Source: Chionoecetes opilio
Lineage: Eukaryota; Arthropoda; Malacostraca; Decapoda; Majidae
Assembly: GCA_016584305.1 (NCBI GenBank)
Contig: JACEEZ010011106.1
Coordinates: forward strand, 21,916 to 85,915
Length of the DNA stretch: 64,000 nucleotides
Direction: 5' to 3'
Translations under genes and position numbers: made by a program
Shown: piece after piece, positions 62,701 to 64,000 of the stretch
Layout: every line of letters starts with the position of its first letter
Numbering within the stretch: position 1 is the first letter of the stretch
Notes under the pieces: generated by a model
What the model was told of the DNA's origin: nothing
What the model saw: only the letters and a program-made list of their open reading frames with translations
The model's database searches: none

Positions 62701-64000
62701 AAGAGGTTATTTATTGTGATATAACGGTATATTGCAAGCGTTTTTCATTGTTTCTTTTAAACTGTAGCATTATTGTATATATACAAGTAGTTTTACTTAT
62801 CATATTGCTGTAAACCCATAAAATGTAGTGTTTTCAATTATATTACCTATTTATCGGTGATATATCGCTGTTTTCCTACAAATTGAAGTCTACAATCCTT
62901 TTTTTAGAATAATTTGCACCTATAAGTAGCTTACATTACATTAAGCTAATAAATAGAAGAGTAAGAGGAAATTTATTGTGATATAACGGTATATTCCAAG
63001 CGTTTTTCATAGTTTCTTTTAAACTGTAGCGTTATTGTATATATACAAGTAGTTTTACTTATCATATTGCTATAAACCCATAAAATGTAGTGTTTTCAAT
63101 GATATTAGCTATTTATCGGTGATATATAGCTGTTTTCCTACAAAATGAAGAATAAAATCCTCTTTTTAGAATAATTTGCACCTATAAGTAGCTTACATTA
63201 CATTAAGCTATTAAATAGAAGAGTAAGAGGTTATTTATTGTGATATAACGGTATATAGCAAGCGTTTTTCATAGTTTCTTGTAAACTGTTGCGTTATTGT
63301 ATATATACAAGTAGTTTTACTGATCAGATTGCTATAAACCCATAAAATGTAGTGTTTTCGATGATATTAGCTATTTATCGGTGATATATAGCTGTTTTCC
63401 TACAAATTGAAGATTAAAATCCTCTTTTTAGAATAATTTGCACCTATAAGTAGCTTACATTACATTAAGCTATTAAATAGCAGAGTAAGAGGTTATTTAT
63501 TGTAGTATAACGGTATATTGCAAGCGTTTTTCATAGTTTCTTCTAAATTGTAGCGTTATTGTATATATACATGTAGTTTTACTTATTATATTGCTATAAA
63601 CACATAAAATGTAGTGTTTTCAATGATTTTAGCTATTTATCGGTGATATATAGCTGTTTTCCTACAAATTGAAGTATAAAATCCTCTTTTTAGAATAATT
63701 TGCACCTATAAGTAGCTTACATTACATTAAGCTATTAAATAGAAAAGTAAGAGGTTATTTATTGTGATAAACGGTATATTGCAAGCGTTTTTCATAGTTT
63801 CTTGTAAACTGTAGCGTTATTGTATATATACAAAAAATTTTACTGATTATATTGCTATAAACCCATAAAATGTAGTGTTTTCAATGATATTAAACTAGTT
63901 TTCAGTGATATATAGCTGTTTTCCTACAAATTGAAGTATAAAATCCTTTTTTTAGAATAATTTGCATATATAGTGCTTATTTACTTTAAGCTATTAAATA
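56771..64000. repeat. 262-bp satellite, mostly clean, to window end
   Basis: About 27 monomers with scattered small indels, mostly between 56.8 and 60.5 kb. GATCAG variants are at 57330 and 63322. The higher-order relative of 46.2-46.6 kb is at about 59600-60040. A 13-bp local duplication (TATAAGTATC/TATAAGTAGC) is at about 59526-59548. The array runs off the right edge mid-monomer. No gene. Confidence 0.93.

Overview
The window is eukaryotic repeat DNA with no protein-coding or RNA gene that I can support. About 54.6 of the 64 kb is one AT-rich satellite, arranged head to tail in a single orientation. The monomer is 262 bp: the same phase point recurs at 7981 and 8243, at 8063 and 8325, and at 37925 and 38187. 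Long single-orientation satellite broken only by young LTR retroelements suggests centromeric or pericentromeric heterochromatin, most likely of an animal. The species cannot be read from the sequence.

Layout: satellite 1-9003; a complete non-coding LTR retroelement at 9004-12387 (5' LTR 922 bp, internal 1540 bp, 3' LTR 922 bp); five monomers at 12388-13700; a tandem LTR-internal-LTR-internal-LTR array of the same family at 13701-19697; then satellite to the end. The element reads on the + strand. It has a TATA target duplication, a primer binding site resembling the complement of a tRNA-Leu 3' end, a polypurine tract, and LTRs with TATA boxes and strong hairpins. Its internal region has no gag or pol, so it is a non-autonomous family that would need enzymes supplied by another element.

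Both insertions sit at the same base of the same monomer variant with matching flanks. The element-bearing segment has therefore probably been duplicated within the array rather than inserted twice. An uninterrupted (empty-site) paralogue lies near 33850-33857. Higher-order repetition is visible: exact offsets of 2622 bp (ten monomers; 46-49 kb) and 17135 bp (38.1-39.0 kb against 55.2-56.1 kb).

Sequence quality is very uneven. Clean blocks (about 3.0-16.5, 31.6-39.0, 46.0-49.4 and 55.2-56.8 kb) alternate with blocks full of single-base deletions (0.65-3.0, 49.4-52.0, 52.6-55.2 kb) or of homopolymer expansions and neighbour-base substitutions (16.5-31.6, 39.0-46.0 kb; worst at 22.0-27.4 kb). 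These changes cross the satellite/retroelement boundary and look like unpolished long-read consensus error rather than decay. Structure inside those blocks, including the right half of the tandem retroelement array, should be read with caution.
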